Origin: Myxococcales bacterium
GTDB taxonomy: Bacteria; Myxococcota_A; Polyangia; Polyangiales; Polyangiaceae
Direction of reading: 5' to 3'
DNA length: 40,228 nt
Assembly: GCA_021847645.1 (NCBI GenBank)
Contig: JAJZQG010000057.1
Coordinates: forward strand, 1 to 40,228
Below the pieces are notes generated by a model that searched no databases, was not told the origin of the DNA, and saw only the letters and a program-made list of their open reading frames with translations. Below are positions 1 through 7,386 of this stretch, piece after piece. Within the stretch, counting starts at the first letter, position 1; each line of letters opens with the position of its first letter. Made by a program: the position numbers and the translations under genes.

Positions 1-227
1 AGCGTTGCGCCGGGCGACGCCGCGCGAATCGTCCGCATTGTCCTGGCCCCCGCGCACAACGTCTCTGCGTACAGGGGCATGCCCACCACCGAGGGGCCAA
101 ACCTGGGAAGCCGGTCCACCGCATCGTCGTCGGACATCCGAAGAGCGTTGGCGTCAACGACCTGCACCTGCACGCCCGCTGCCTCGAGACCTGCCGCCAG
201 GTAGAGCAGCCCCAAGGGGGGAAAGCC
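1..227 (-). pseudogene. B12-binding radical SAM protein, N-terminal fragment (copy A), cut by the window edge
   Basis: Read on the minus strand, this stretch is open and gives PPLGLLYLAAGLEAAG followed by a VVDAN segment and a VVGMPLY segment. That pattern is the start of a cobalamin-binding Rossmann-like domain, as found in B12-dependent radical SAM proteins of the BchE/methyltransferase type. The homologous reading begins abruptly at about 227. No plausible start codon context lies upstream; instead there are hairpins resembling the end of an IS200-type element. The gene therefore looks truncated at its 5' side and runs off the left edge, so the radical SAM domain cannot be seen. It differs in sequence from copies B and C, so these are paralogues and not a duplication. 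Family assignment is by motif only; whether the part outside the window is intact is unknown. Confidence 0.55.
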
Positions 228-251
228 CTTTCGATGACTTGATAGGTAAGC

Positions 252-281
252 CGCCGCCGATGGCGGCGAGACTCCCAAAGG
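252..281. repeat. Hairpin resembling an IS200-type element end
   Basis: A perfect 7-bp stem (CGCCGCC, loop GAT) at 252-268 is followed by ACTCCCAAAGG. The intact IS200-type element of this window has the same layout at its tnpA-start side: a small hairpin at 5241-5253 followed by TCTCCCAAAGG. It lies exactly where the B12-binding fragment A loses its 5' end. I infer a remnant or non-autonomous relative of that element. Confidence 0.35.
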
Positions 282-484
282 CTCTGCCGTCCCGTCGTGC
301 GCACTAAATTCGGTGACGAGCACCGGCGGGCACCTCACTTCGATGGGAGTCGAATGCCCGCATGTTGTGCTCGACAATCGGGCGGTCGCCCGGCGCTCCG
401 CGGGACACAGCCCACCGGCGTACCCGGTTGCGCCACCCGTGCGGAGCGATGCTGTCGACGACTCGGCAAGATGCCCTTTCCGGC

Positions 485-530
485 GGCCCCCCTCGGGGGG
501 CCTTCATCAAGCCACCCGCTATGCGGGTGG
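485..530. repeat. Two adjacent perfect hairpins, possible second end of a remnant IS200-type element
   Basis: The sequence has an 8-bp perfect stem GGCCCCCC/GGGGGGCC at 485-502 and a second 8-bp stem CCACCCGC/GCGGGTGG with loop TAT at 512-530. No coding frame is convincing across 286-573. With the hairpin at 252-268 this could bound a non-autonomous palindrome-associated element of roughly 300 bp. The assignment is inference; the hairpins themselves are certain. Confidence 0.35.
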
Positions 531-573
531 TACCTGACTTCAGCTCTCCTGCGCGCCGCGGCGTCTTGACGCG

Positions 574-1353
574 ATAAAGCTAGCGAGCGTCTTCGCGCCC
601 TACGGCCAGAACCGATTCGAACAGAGTATCTCCGTGGTGGACGAGGACTTCGCGGTCTTCCCGCCGATCAACCTCGCGTATTGCGGCGGCGACCGCCGAG
701 CGAGCCGGCCGCACCGTGAAGCTGTTCGACGCCAACGCCGTGCTGCTGCTCGGACGAGCCACGGAAGAGGAGGGGCTGAAGGCGATCCCGGAGGTTCAGC
801 CCGACGCCGAGGGCCTGCACTTCTCGACGTACATGTTTCGCGACACGCTCGCGTAGGCGCGAAGCGTCAAGGCCCGGGCGGGATCCACGATCATCGCGGG
901 AGCATCAACTGCGCCGTGTATCCGCGAGAGACGCTGGAGCATCCCGAGATCGACATCGTGGCGATTGGCCACGCGCACCACTCGCTGCCCCTGGTGCTGG
1001 ACGCTTTGGACGGCGGAGGCGCCGTGGACGCCATCGAAGGTGTGGGCTGCAAGGTCGACGGCGAGGTGGTCATCAACTTGTCCCCGACGGGCAACGCACG
1101 GCGGGTGTGCCTAGATTTCGACTCGTTTCCCTCGCCGGCGCGGCACTTGCTCGATAACGAGCTGCACTACTCGTTCATCTCCCAGAAGCAGAGCCTGACC
1201 ATCGCGCGGACCACGCTCGGCTGCCCCTGCGGCTGCAACTTCTGTGCGATCGCCGCCTTGCCGCGTGGCTCGCGGGGCGTGGAAAACGTCACCGCCGAGG
1301 CCACCGAGGTCTACGAGCGCTTCGGTGTCTGCTAGGTCGACTACTTCGACGCT
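574..1353 (+). pseudogene. B12-binding radical SAM protein, decayed (copy B)
   Basis: The reconstructed product starts KLASVFAPYGQNRFEQ, continues FPPINLAY and KLFDANAV (cobalamin-binding domain) and reaches the radical SAM cluster motif GCPCGCNFC near 1219-1245. At least four lesions are visible. There is no start codon (ATA at 574). A frameshift lies near 687, shifting from the INLAY frame to the AAATAERAG frame. An in-frame TAG lies at 854-856. A one-base loss near 900 restores the frame that runs to a second TAG at 1333-1335. Family-like sequence (VDYFDA) continues past that stop to about 1353, then ends where minus-strand fragment C begins. The TIM-barrel C-terminal half is missing. This is a dead gene from the same class of enzyme as fragments A and C. 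Confidence 0.7.
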
Positions 1354-1680
1354 CTCGGGCAACACGGTCGCATGCTGGCCAACGAGCACGACGCTGCGAA
1401 TCGAGGGGAGCTCGCTCTTCGCGAATCGCGCGAGCTTCAGCGCGTCGGGGACCGCAGGGGTGATGGCGTGCAGGAACAGATGGGTCGGGAGCAGCCGGCG
1501 AAGCGCACCCTGCACAGCCTCCTAGGACGCATTGGTCGCCTCGACATCAATGATCTCCGCAGGAACGCCGGAGCGCTCCAGGAGCGCCACGGAATAGCCG
1601 ATGTCGAGGGGGCTCGTCACGTTCTCCGGGTGGGCAGCTTGTCGTCCCCACCAGGACGGAATGCGGATGAACACGACCAT
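1350..1680 (-). pseudogene. B12-binding radical SAM protein, N-terminal fragment with in-frame stop (copy C)
   Basis: The reading starts at ATG 1680 (MVVFIRIPSWWG), after an AAGAAGGGGC stretch, and gives an N-terminal cobalamin-binding domain: PLDIGYSVALLERSG, EIIDVEAT, HLFLHAITP and VVLVGQHATVLPES. A TAG (minus strand, 1522-1524) interrupts the frame between NAS and EAVQGALRR, where the family sequence simply continues. After LPES, at about 1350, the similarity stops and the 3' end of fragment B, on the opposite strand, begins. It lies 150 bp downstream of the intact radical SAM gene 1831-2889 on the same strand and was probably cotranscribed with it. It is too short to be functional and lacks the CxxxCxxC cluster. 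An inversion or deletion with an endpoint near 1350 would explain the arrangement. Confidence 0.6.
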
Positions 1681-1830
1681 GCCCCTTCTTACTCCGAATC
1701 CGGCGTGGGCCACAGGGGCAGGGTGCCACAGGTCCCTTGGCGACGACGCCCGGCGCCGGCACCCGACGGCCGCTCGGATGGCGGTAGTGCACCCGTCCGC
1801 TTGGTCGCTTCCCGCGCTCTGGAGCCGTGG

Positions 1831-2889
1831 TCAGCGCACGCTGTTGCCCGCTGCCGGCGATCCGGCGCGGCTGCGGTCTTCGATCGGCTCGAACTCGCCG
1901 TCTCCGAAACGCTCGAGATAGGCTCGCCAGATGCCAGGACACGTGGAGACATGCACGCACCGGGAACAACGCGGGAGCCGTGCGCGAAGAGGATCGTCCT
2001 TGAACTCGCGCTGCGTCAGGTAGTAGTCCTTCTGCGCCTGCAGGCTCCGCTGGTCGCTCTCCTGCAGCAGGCGCTTGGCCGAGGGGTCGTCGCCGGCCTT
2101 CATTTCAGCACGGGCCACGTCGACGAGCCCGAGGCTGCCGGTCGCTTCGAACTGGTCGAAGCGCTCCTGCGCCCGAAGGAGCGAATCGGATAGGCCGCGC
2201 GCGGCACAGCGCGGGATGTCGGCCAACACCACCCGGTCGAGATCTTCTCGTGCCACGTGCCGCACCATCTCGACGCACGCGGCAGCGACCTCGACGTACC
2301 GGGGCATTCCGCGCGCTAGCATGTCCACGCCGCGCCCCTTGAGCATCGGAACGTTGAAACACATGCGGTCCACGCCGAGCTGGTGGAGCAAAGCGTATAC
2401 GGCGGGCAGGTGGCCCAGATTGTTCTTCACCACGACCGTGCTGGTGTGCAGGTCGAGGCGGAAGCTCCGGCGAAGTCGCTTGATGTTCTCGAGCCCCGCC
2501 AGCGCCTGGTCGAACGATCCTCGGCTGCGCGTCAGCGCGTCGTGCACCTTCGCATTCGGCCCGTGGATCGACACGGTGAGCTTGTTCAGCCCTGCGCCCA
2601 GCAACCTGACGACGTAGTCGCGATAGCTCAGCCGCCGCCCGTTCGTGATGAGCCCGACGCGCCGGTACCCGGCTTGCACCGCCCAGCGAATATAGGTCTC
2701 CAGCCGCGGATTGAGCGTGGGCTCCCCGCTGGTGAACAGGATCTCCTCACGTTGCCGGTACGACTCGATCTGGGCCCGGATGTCCTCGTCCCGCTGCGTT
2801 CCCACCGCGCGCTCGCGCCCCGCCCGGTCGCTCTCCATGCAGAAGAGACAGTTGTTGTTGCACGTAGCGCCCGTGAGGATGTGAAGCAT
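1831..2889 (-). CDS. Radical SAM protein with C-terminal Cys cluster (SPASM/twitch-like)
   Basis: A 352-residue intact radical SAM enzyme. The [4Fe-4S]-binding CxxxCxxC is C10-NNN-C14-LF-C17, right at the N-terminus, followed by an SGEPT motif (SAM binding) and a barrel with LTVSIHGP. The C-terminus carries C308-x2-C311-x5-C317-PG followed by YLERFGDGEFEP. This kind of C-terminal Cys cluster is used by SPASM/twitch proteins for auxiliary clusters. I chose ATG 2889 because GGGAG precedes it at a suitable distance and the cluster motif normally lies close to the N-terminus. An in-frame GTG at 2922 would add 11 residues. The substrate cannot be deduced. It is divergent from the second radical SAM gene (3163-4464), which ends in a similar Cys motif, and sits between B12-radical SAM remnants. 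Confidence 0.85.
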   Translation of the reverse strand: MLHILTGATCNNNCLFCMESDRAGRERAVGTQRDEDIRAQIESYRQREEILFTSGEPTLNPRLETYIRWAVQAGYRRVGLITNGRRLSYRDYVVRLLGAGLNKLTVSIHGPNAKVHDALTRSRGSFDQALAGLENIKRLRRSFRLDLHTSTVVVKNNLGHLPAVYALLHQLGVDRMCFNVPMLKGRGVDMLARGMPRYVEVAAACVEMVRHVAREDLDRVVLADIPRCAARGLSDSLLRAQERFDQFEATGSLGLVDVARAEMKAGDDPSAKRLLQESDQRSLQAQKDYYLTQREFKDDPLRARLPRCSRCVHVSTCPGIWRAYLERFGDGEFEPIEDRSRAGSPAAGNSVR

Positions 2890-3162
2890 GCCCCTGTCTC
2901 CCACGACCTGAGTCCGGCTCACCTCGGCCCGTACGAGTCCTCATCACTTGCAGAGCGTCCTACGGTCCCGTGGCCGACCCTGCAACGCTCCGCTTCTCGT
3001 CCTGTCTCCATTTGGCTGTCATCCTCGCCGGTCGAAACGAACTCGCTACGGTAGCACGTCGGCATCGGACCGGCACCCGGCCCGCTGCCGGCTGCGAGCG
3101 ACGGCGGTCCCGGCGTGGTGCGTGTGCTAGGCTTTGTGCGTCTCCGCCCCCTGAGAACCTCG

Positions 3163-4464
3163 ATGGCCCCGCACCTTCCCTGGCTCGCCCGTCTCCACGA
3201 AATCCTGCGCAAAGTCCGGCTGCCTGTCGGGGACCTGGTGCTCACCGATAATTGCCTCGAGATCGAGCTGGTGCGTCAAGACAGCAACCCGCTCCGGGTC
3301 CTGGTTCGCCCCATCGCCCGAGACCGCGAGGGGTTCGCGCGGACCAGCCGTTTCGTGGTCGGCTTCGAGGGTGGCGGCATGCTCGACACCGAGCGCCGCA
3401 ACGCGCTCTCCCTGCTGGTCGAGGTGCTGCGCCGAATCGAGGGCCGCCTCCCCCCGACGCTCGAAGGCGCGGGCGCGGTCTTCACGCATGAGTCGTCCGA
3501 AGAGGACCGATTCCTCCGCGTATTCCGGTTCTGCACGATCGAGCGTTCTCGCGCCCGCGACCGGGAGATCACCGAGCTGCTCGTTCGCACCACGTCGAGC
3601 TGCAACCAGCGCTGCCCGTTCTGCTCGGCCCCGGATCACGCGACGCCCTCGGCGTCCACGCTCGCGGCGATGATCCGCGAGGCGGCGCGGGTCATTCCGG
3701 GGGTCATGCTCAGCCTCACGGGCGGCGAGCCCACCTTGCGCAGCTCTTTCGCCGACGAACTCCGCCTCGCCTTGGAGCTCGACGGCATCGCGCGGGTGCA
3801 GGTGCAGACCAACGGGGTCGCCTTCGATCGCAAGGTCGATCCCCGCCGATTCGCGCCCACACCACGCCTCGCGTTCTTCGTGTCGCTGCACGCGCTCGAC
3901 GCGATGATCTACGACCGGTGCACCGGGACCACGGGGCAGCTCGACCTGGCGCTGAAGGGCATTCGCAATCTGCTCCAGGCCGGCCATGCGGTGACCATCA
4001 ACTGCGTGATCTCGTCGGCCAACATCGACCACCTCGACGACTACGTTCGCGGCCTCGCCGAGCGCTTTCCTTCCAACGGCCCGGTGGACCTTCACTTCTC
4101 CACGCTGATCTGTCCGGAGACGCGCCCGGAGGCGCAGGACTTCCTGGTCCCCTACCCCACGCTCGCGACCAGGCTGCGGTCGCTCGTCCCGGTCGCCGAG
4201 GCCCACGGCGTGATGCTCCAGTCGCTGCGGTCGTCCACGCACGCGGCCATGCCTCCCTGCCTGCTCGCGCCCGAGGAGCGTGAGCGCGACGCCCACCGTC
4301 CGCGGATTCTGGCCCACGAGACGGGTTTCGAGGACTACTCGCGTCCGTGGATCAAGGCTGTCTCGTGCCGCGAGTGCGCCGAATCCGGCGCGTGCCTCGG
4401 GGTGCCCAGGCCGTACGCCCGGCGCTTCGGGCTCATGGAGCTGCGGCCCATCCGCAAGACATGA
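3163..4464 (+). CDS. Radical SAM protein with long N-terminal domain and C-terminal Cys cluster
   Basis: A 433-residue protein. Residues 1-140 form an extra domain that I do not recognise (LVLTDNCLEIELVRQD, then RTSRFVVGFEGGG and a helical part). The radical SAM core begins at C147-NQR-C151-PF-C154 and has LTGGEPTLRS for SAM binding. The C-terminus has C402-x2-C405-x5-C411-LG followed by YARRFGLMELRP, the same spacing as in the divergent neighbour at 1831-2889, so the two enzymes are related in design. ATG 3163 was chosen because GAGAA lies just upstream; GTG 3118 is an in-frame alternative. The gene is separated from the NifH-like gene by the IS200-type element and may once have been cotranscribed with it. 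Reaction unknown; radical SAM identity is secure. Confidence 0.88.
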   Translation: MAPHLPWLARLHEILRKVRLPVGDLVLTDNCLEIELVRQDSNPLRVLVRPIARDREGFARTSRFVVGFEGGGMLDTERRNALSLLVEVLRRIEGRLPPTLEGAGAVFTHESSEEDRFLRVFRFCTIERSRARDREITELLVRTTSSCNQRCPFCSAPDHATPSASTLAAMIREAARVIPGVMLSLTGGEPTLRSSFADELRLALELDGIARVQVQTNGVAFDRKVDPRRFAPTPRLAFFVSLHALDAMIYDRCTGTTGQLDLALKGIRNLLQAGHAVTINCVISSANIDHLDDYVRGLAERFPSNGPVDLHFSTLICPETRPEAQDFLVPYPTLATRLRSLVPVAEAHGVMLQSLRSSTHAAMPPCLLAPEERERDAHRPRILAHETGFEDYSRPWIKAVSCRECAESGACLGVPRPYARRFGLMELRPIRKT

Positions 4465-4590
4465 TGCGTTCCGTGGCTGCGATCCGCAGTAATGCAGGTC
4501 GGTGTGTTCGTGCCCATGGCGCAGACGACGCCTCTTTGCTCCCCGGCCCCGCCATTGACACGGCCGGAGGCAAACCCTAGTCAGCGACCA

Positions 4591-5256
4591 CCGGCAAAGC
4601 CGGGGGCTTGAAAGAGGGTGAACCGCTCAAAGCGGGTTCTGTTGTTAGCCGCTCATGAGCGGCGAGATTGCGTGAGCCGCCCCATTGCGGCTCGCTGGGG
4701 AGCCACCGGCCGGTGGCCCGGTTCTACCAGAGCTTCATCTGGTCGAGGCGCTTGTCCTCCGCCTCCTGCGTCCTGATGTATTCCCGCACGGCATCCTCGT
4801 CGTGCCCGACCGTGGACACGTAGTAGCCTCGCGCCCAGAAATGCTGACCCACGAAGTTCTTCTTGCGGCCCATGAACACACGGGCAACGTGGATCGCGCT
4901 CTTGCCCTTGATGTATCCGACGACCTGCGCAACCGCGTACTTTGGCGGGATCGATATCAACATGTGAACGTGGTCGGCCTGGGTGTGGCCTTCCTCGACG
5001 GTGCACTCCTTCTGCCTTGCCAGTTCGCGGAAAACCTCACCGAGGTGCTTCCGGAGTTCGTTGAACAGCGCCTTCTTGCGGTACTTCGGTATGAACACGA
5101 TGTGGTACTTGCAGGACCAGCGCGTGTGCGCGAGACTTTCGACGACGTCCATACGTCAGGCTCCTTCTCGAGAACTTTGAGCGGTTCACGAGCGGGAGCC
5201 TTTTGCATGCTCCCGGAGCTGTCAAACTCTGCGAGCCTCCCCGGCAAAGCCGGGGG
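4591..5256 (-). mobile_element. IS200/IS605-type insertion sequence (single-gene, tnpA only)
   Basis: The element contains tnpA (4724-5152, minus) and no tnpB. Its outer limits are marked by identical 16-bp motifs CCGGCAAAGCCGGGGG at 4591-4606 and 5241-5256, each containing a CCGGC-AAA-GCCGG hairpin. Further inside is a perfect 15-bp inverted repeat, GTGAACCGCTCAAAG at 4619-4633 and its complement at 5175-5189. Other subterminal hairpins lie at 4703-4717 and 5193-5218. Such imperfect palindromes, in place of classical inverted ends, are typical of single-strand-transposing IS200/IS605 elements. The exact cleavage sites cannot be set without an empty-site comparison. The element sits between the radical SAM gene and the NifH-like gene. 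Confidence 0.75.
4724..5152 (-). CDS. tnpA: IS200-type Y1 (HUH) transposase TnpA
   Basis: A 142-residue, full-length single-domain transposase; the family is usually about 130-155 residues. It shows the conserved N-terminal YHIVFIPKYRKK, the HUH-type metal motif as HVH (residues near 82, DHVHMLISIPPK), GYIKGKSA, and FWARGYYVSTVG. The C-terminal helix REYIRTQE carries the probable catalytic tyrosine. The enzyme cuts and rejoins single-stranded DNA at hairpin-marked ends. AAGGAG eight bases before ATG 5152 supports the start. All expected motifs are present, so the copy could still be active. No TnpB/RNA-guided partner is in the element. Confidence 0.92.
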   Translation of the reverse strand: MDVVESLAHTRWSCKYHIVFIPKYRKKALFNELRKHLGEVFRELARQKECTVEEGHTQADHVHMLISIPPKYAVAQVVGYIKGKSAIHVARVFMGRKKNFVGQHFWARGYYVSTVGHDEDAVREYIRTQEAEDKRLDQMKLW

Positions 5257-5330
5257 ATCTCCCAAAGGAATTAGAATTCCGCCCGCCGCTCTTGGCGGGC
5301 CGCCCCCGAAAGGTCAACATCTACCCAGCC

Positions 5331-6143
5331 ATGGAGCGAATCGCCATCTACGGCAAAGGCGGCGTCGGCAAGTCCGTCGTCGCAACCAGCCTCAGCGCCT
5401 ACTACGCCGGTCAGGGCAAACGAGTCTTGCACATCGGCTGCGATCCCAAGGCAGACTCCGCGGTGCGGCTCATGGACGGTGACTCCCCCATGATCACCGT
5501 CCTCCAAGCGCTCGCCGACAATCCCAACACGACCTCGACCGAGTCCATTCTCCACGCCGGTCGCAACGGCATCGACTGCTGCGAGGCCGGAGGTCCCGAG
5601 CCCGGCGTCGGCTGCGGCGGACGCGGAGTCGCCCGCACCCTCGAGTTCCTCGACGAGATGGAGGTGATCGAATCCGGCGGCTACGACGCGGTCGTGTTCG
5701 ACGTCCTGGGCGACGTGGTGTGTGGCGGCTTCGCCGCCCCCCTTCGGCAAGGCTTCGCCCAGAAGGTGATCATCGTTGTCTCCGAAGAGCCCATGGCGCT
5801 GTTCGCGGCCAACAACATCAGCAAGGCGATCCACACGTACCACGCCAACGGTGTCGTCCTTGGCGGGCTCGTCGCGAGCCTCAAGACGACCGACGTCGAC
5901 CGATCGGTCCTCGAACGATTCGCCCAGGCGCTGTCCACCCAGGTGCTCGCTTACATCCCGCGTGATCCCTTCATCACGCAGGCCGAGCGGGAGCGAAAGA
6001 CCATCGTGGAGCATTCTCCCGATTCGCCGACCGCCAAGGTCTTCGCGTCGTTGGCCGAGCGAATCCTCGAGATCGACCCCGCCAAGATGGGCCTGCCCAC
6101 ACCCCTGAGCGAGAAGCAGTTCTTCGAGTTCATTCGCGAGTAG
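5331..6143 (+). CDS. NifH/BchL-like iron-sulfur ATPase
   Basis: A 270-residue homologue of the nitrogenase Fe protein family (NifH, BchL/ChlL, CfbC). It has the P-loop GKGGVGKS (residues 8-15), the switch sequence GCDPKADS, and GGPEPGVGCGGRGV with cluster ligand C95 and the equivalent of the ADP-ribosylated arginine at R98. FDVLGDVVCGGFAAP carries the second cluster ligand C131, and AANNISK and PRDPFI follow. The tail matches the NifH end in layout. All residues needed for ATP-driven electron transfer from a dimer-bridging 4Fe-4S cluster are therefore present. ATG 5331 was chosen because family members begin a few residues before the P-loop; TTG 5292 would add 13 unlikely residues. No NifDK, BchNB, CfbD or NflD partner gene lies within the window. 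Its neighbours are radical SAM genes and a Cys-motif protein, so the electron acceptor is unknown. Confidence 0.92.
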   Translation: MERIAIYGKGGVGKSVVATSLSAYYAGQGKRVLHIGCDPKADSAVRLMDGDSPMITVLQALADNPNTTSTESILHAGRNGIDCCEAGGPEPGVGCGGRGVARTLEFLDEMEVIESGGYDAVVFDVLGDVVCGGFAAPLRQGFAQKVIIVVSEEPMALFAANNISKAIHTYHANGVVLGGLVASLKTTDVDRSVLERFAQALSTQVLAYIPRDPFITQAERERKTIVEHSPDSPTAKVFASLAERILEIDPAKMGLPTPLSEKQFFEFIRE

Positions 6144-6219
6144 CCCGACACGGCGCGCGAGCTGGCTGCGTTGTCGCAGCGCCACAAACGCCTCGCCCCG
6201 CTCGTCCCTCCCCGCCACC

Positions 6220-7170
6220 TCAACTCGCACACGCGCCGAACGGCAGCAGCAGCGGTGCGCCCGGGAGCGCCCAGCGCTCTGCGTCGACACGCAGCGCGTT
6301 ACCGTCCACGGACAGCTCGCGCGATCCCCGGATCAGCGCGAGCACCCGCCCGATGGCCTCGCGCTCGTCATCGCCGAGCACCGCGGCGGGATGACGGTCG
6401 AACGCGGTGGGCCATGCGTGCTCGACCCGCAGCCCGCTGCCATGCCATACGCCGCGGACCGAGACCTGCACGTCTTCCGCGAGCACGAGCCGATGCGCGC
6501 CGAGTGCGTCGTCGATCTGGACACGGAACCCCGGATGGCGGCGATCGAGCAGCGCAGCGACGGCGTCCGCATATCGGAGCGACAGCCCGCACCCGAAGCT
6601 GCACGGAGTCCAGGAGATGTGGTGAAAGACGGCGAAGTCCACGATGTTGAGACGCGGTGCGAATCGCGCGGTGGTGCGATTCGCCGACGCCACGAGCAAA
6701 TCGACGTTGCGTCGCGGGAAAGGTGCGGCGACGAACGCTTCGACACAGCAACGCGGATAGCCGAGCAACCTGCCAAGCTCCCGATCATCGCGGTCGGCCT
6801 CGCAGTCGACGGCTCGCGTGACCTGCGCCGGATCGCGACCTATCAGGACCGTGCGAAAGACGTCGTCCCCGGACACCGCCTCCTGCTCGACCTCCTCGTC
6901 TCTGCCTTCGCTGCCCGCTGTGAAAAGGCGCGGCGCGATCGCGACGCGCAGGCGATAACGCTCGGCGAGCGCTCGTGTCGCCTGCAACTCGGCGGACCGA
7001 AGCCGCTGCCGAATCAGCGGACGGAGGCCGGCCAGGAGCGCGAACTCCTCGGCTTGTCCGCTGCCGAAGGGGTACTGGATGCAGCGATGGGTCGCCTCCC
7101 TGCGGAACGAGGCGACACGTTCGGAGTCGCGAACGGGAAGCGCTTGAAGGAGGTCCGACAGGTGCGACAT
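6220..7170 (-). CDS. Uncharacterised protein with GYPxCC and PCSxxC motifs (DUF483-like)
   Basis: A 316-residue protein without membrane segments. Two Cys motifs stand out: GRLLGYPRCCVEAF (C141, C142) and, after FHHISW, PCSFGC (C190, C194). The first resembles the signature of DUF483-type proteins, whose function is not known to me. Four cysteines plus two adjacent histidines (near 183-184) suggest a metal or iron-sulfur site, but this is inference. The gene converges on the NifH-like gene with 76 bp between the stops, so it is not in the same transcript. Its position beside the NifH-like and radical SAM genes suggests a shared pathway. ATG 7170 is used; GTG 7176 is equally possible. Confidence 0.6.
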   Translation of the reverse strand: MSHLSDLLQALPVRDSERVASFRREATHRCIQYPFGSGQAEEFALLAGLRPLIRQRLRSAELQATRALAERYRLRVAIAPRLFTAGSEGRDEEVEQEAVSGDDVFRTVLIGRDPAQVTRAVDCEADRDDRELGRLLGYPRCCVEAFVAAPFPRRNVDLLVASANRTTARFAPRLNIVDFAVFHHISWTPCSFGCGLSLRYADAVAALLDRRHPGFRVQIDDALGAHRLVLAEDVQVSVRGVWHGSGLRVEHAWPTAFDRHPAAVLGDDEREAIGRVLALIRGSRELSVDGNALRVDAERWALPGAPLLLPFGACAS

Positions 7171-7346
7171 GCTCACTCGCCCGCCAGGCCCCTGCGGCAG
7201 CGCGCCGGCGCCGCACGCGAGACGAGGTGGCAGGCGCCAGCATGGTAGTGAAGTCGGACGCTCCTGGCACGCGTTCCCGCTGCGCGGCGCGCGCCGAGCC
7301 CGGAGGCGTCTGGAGTTGCTAGCTGTTTGGGGGGGGGAGAAGCTCG

Positions 7347-7371
7347 GAAAGGAGGGCCGGAACGCCGGCCC
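7347..7371 (-). terminator. Rho-independent terminator of the citrate synthase gene
   Basis: Just downstream of the citrate synthase stop, the minus strand has a perfect 7-bp stem GGGCCGG/CCGGCCC with loop CGTT (7354-7371), followed by TCCTTTC. A run of nine G (7329-7337) follows further on. Confidence 0.65.
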
Positions 7372-7386
7372 GGACGACTGCCTACC

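Noticed and set aside
5..577. Several plus-strand small frames at the left edge
   Set aside because: Overlapping Arg/Pro-rich frames without family-like sequence; the minus-strand B12-binding reading and hairpins explain the region better.
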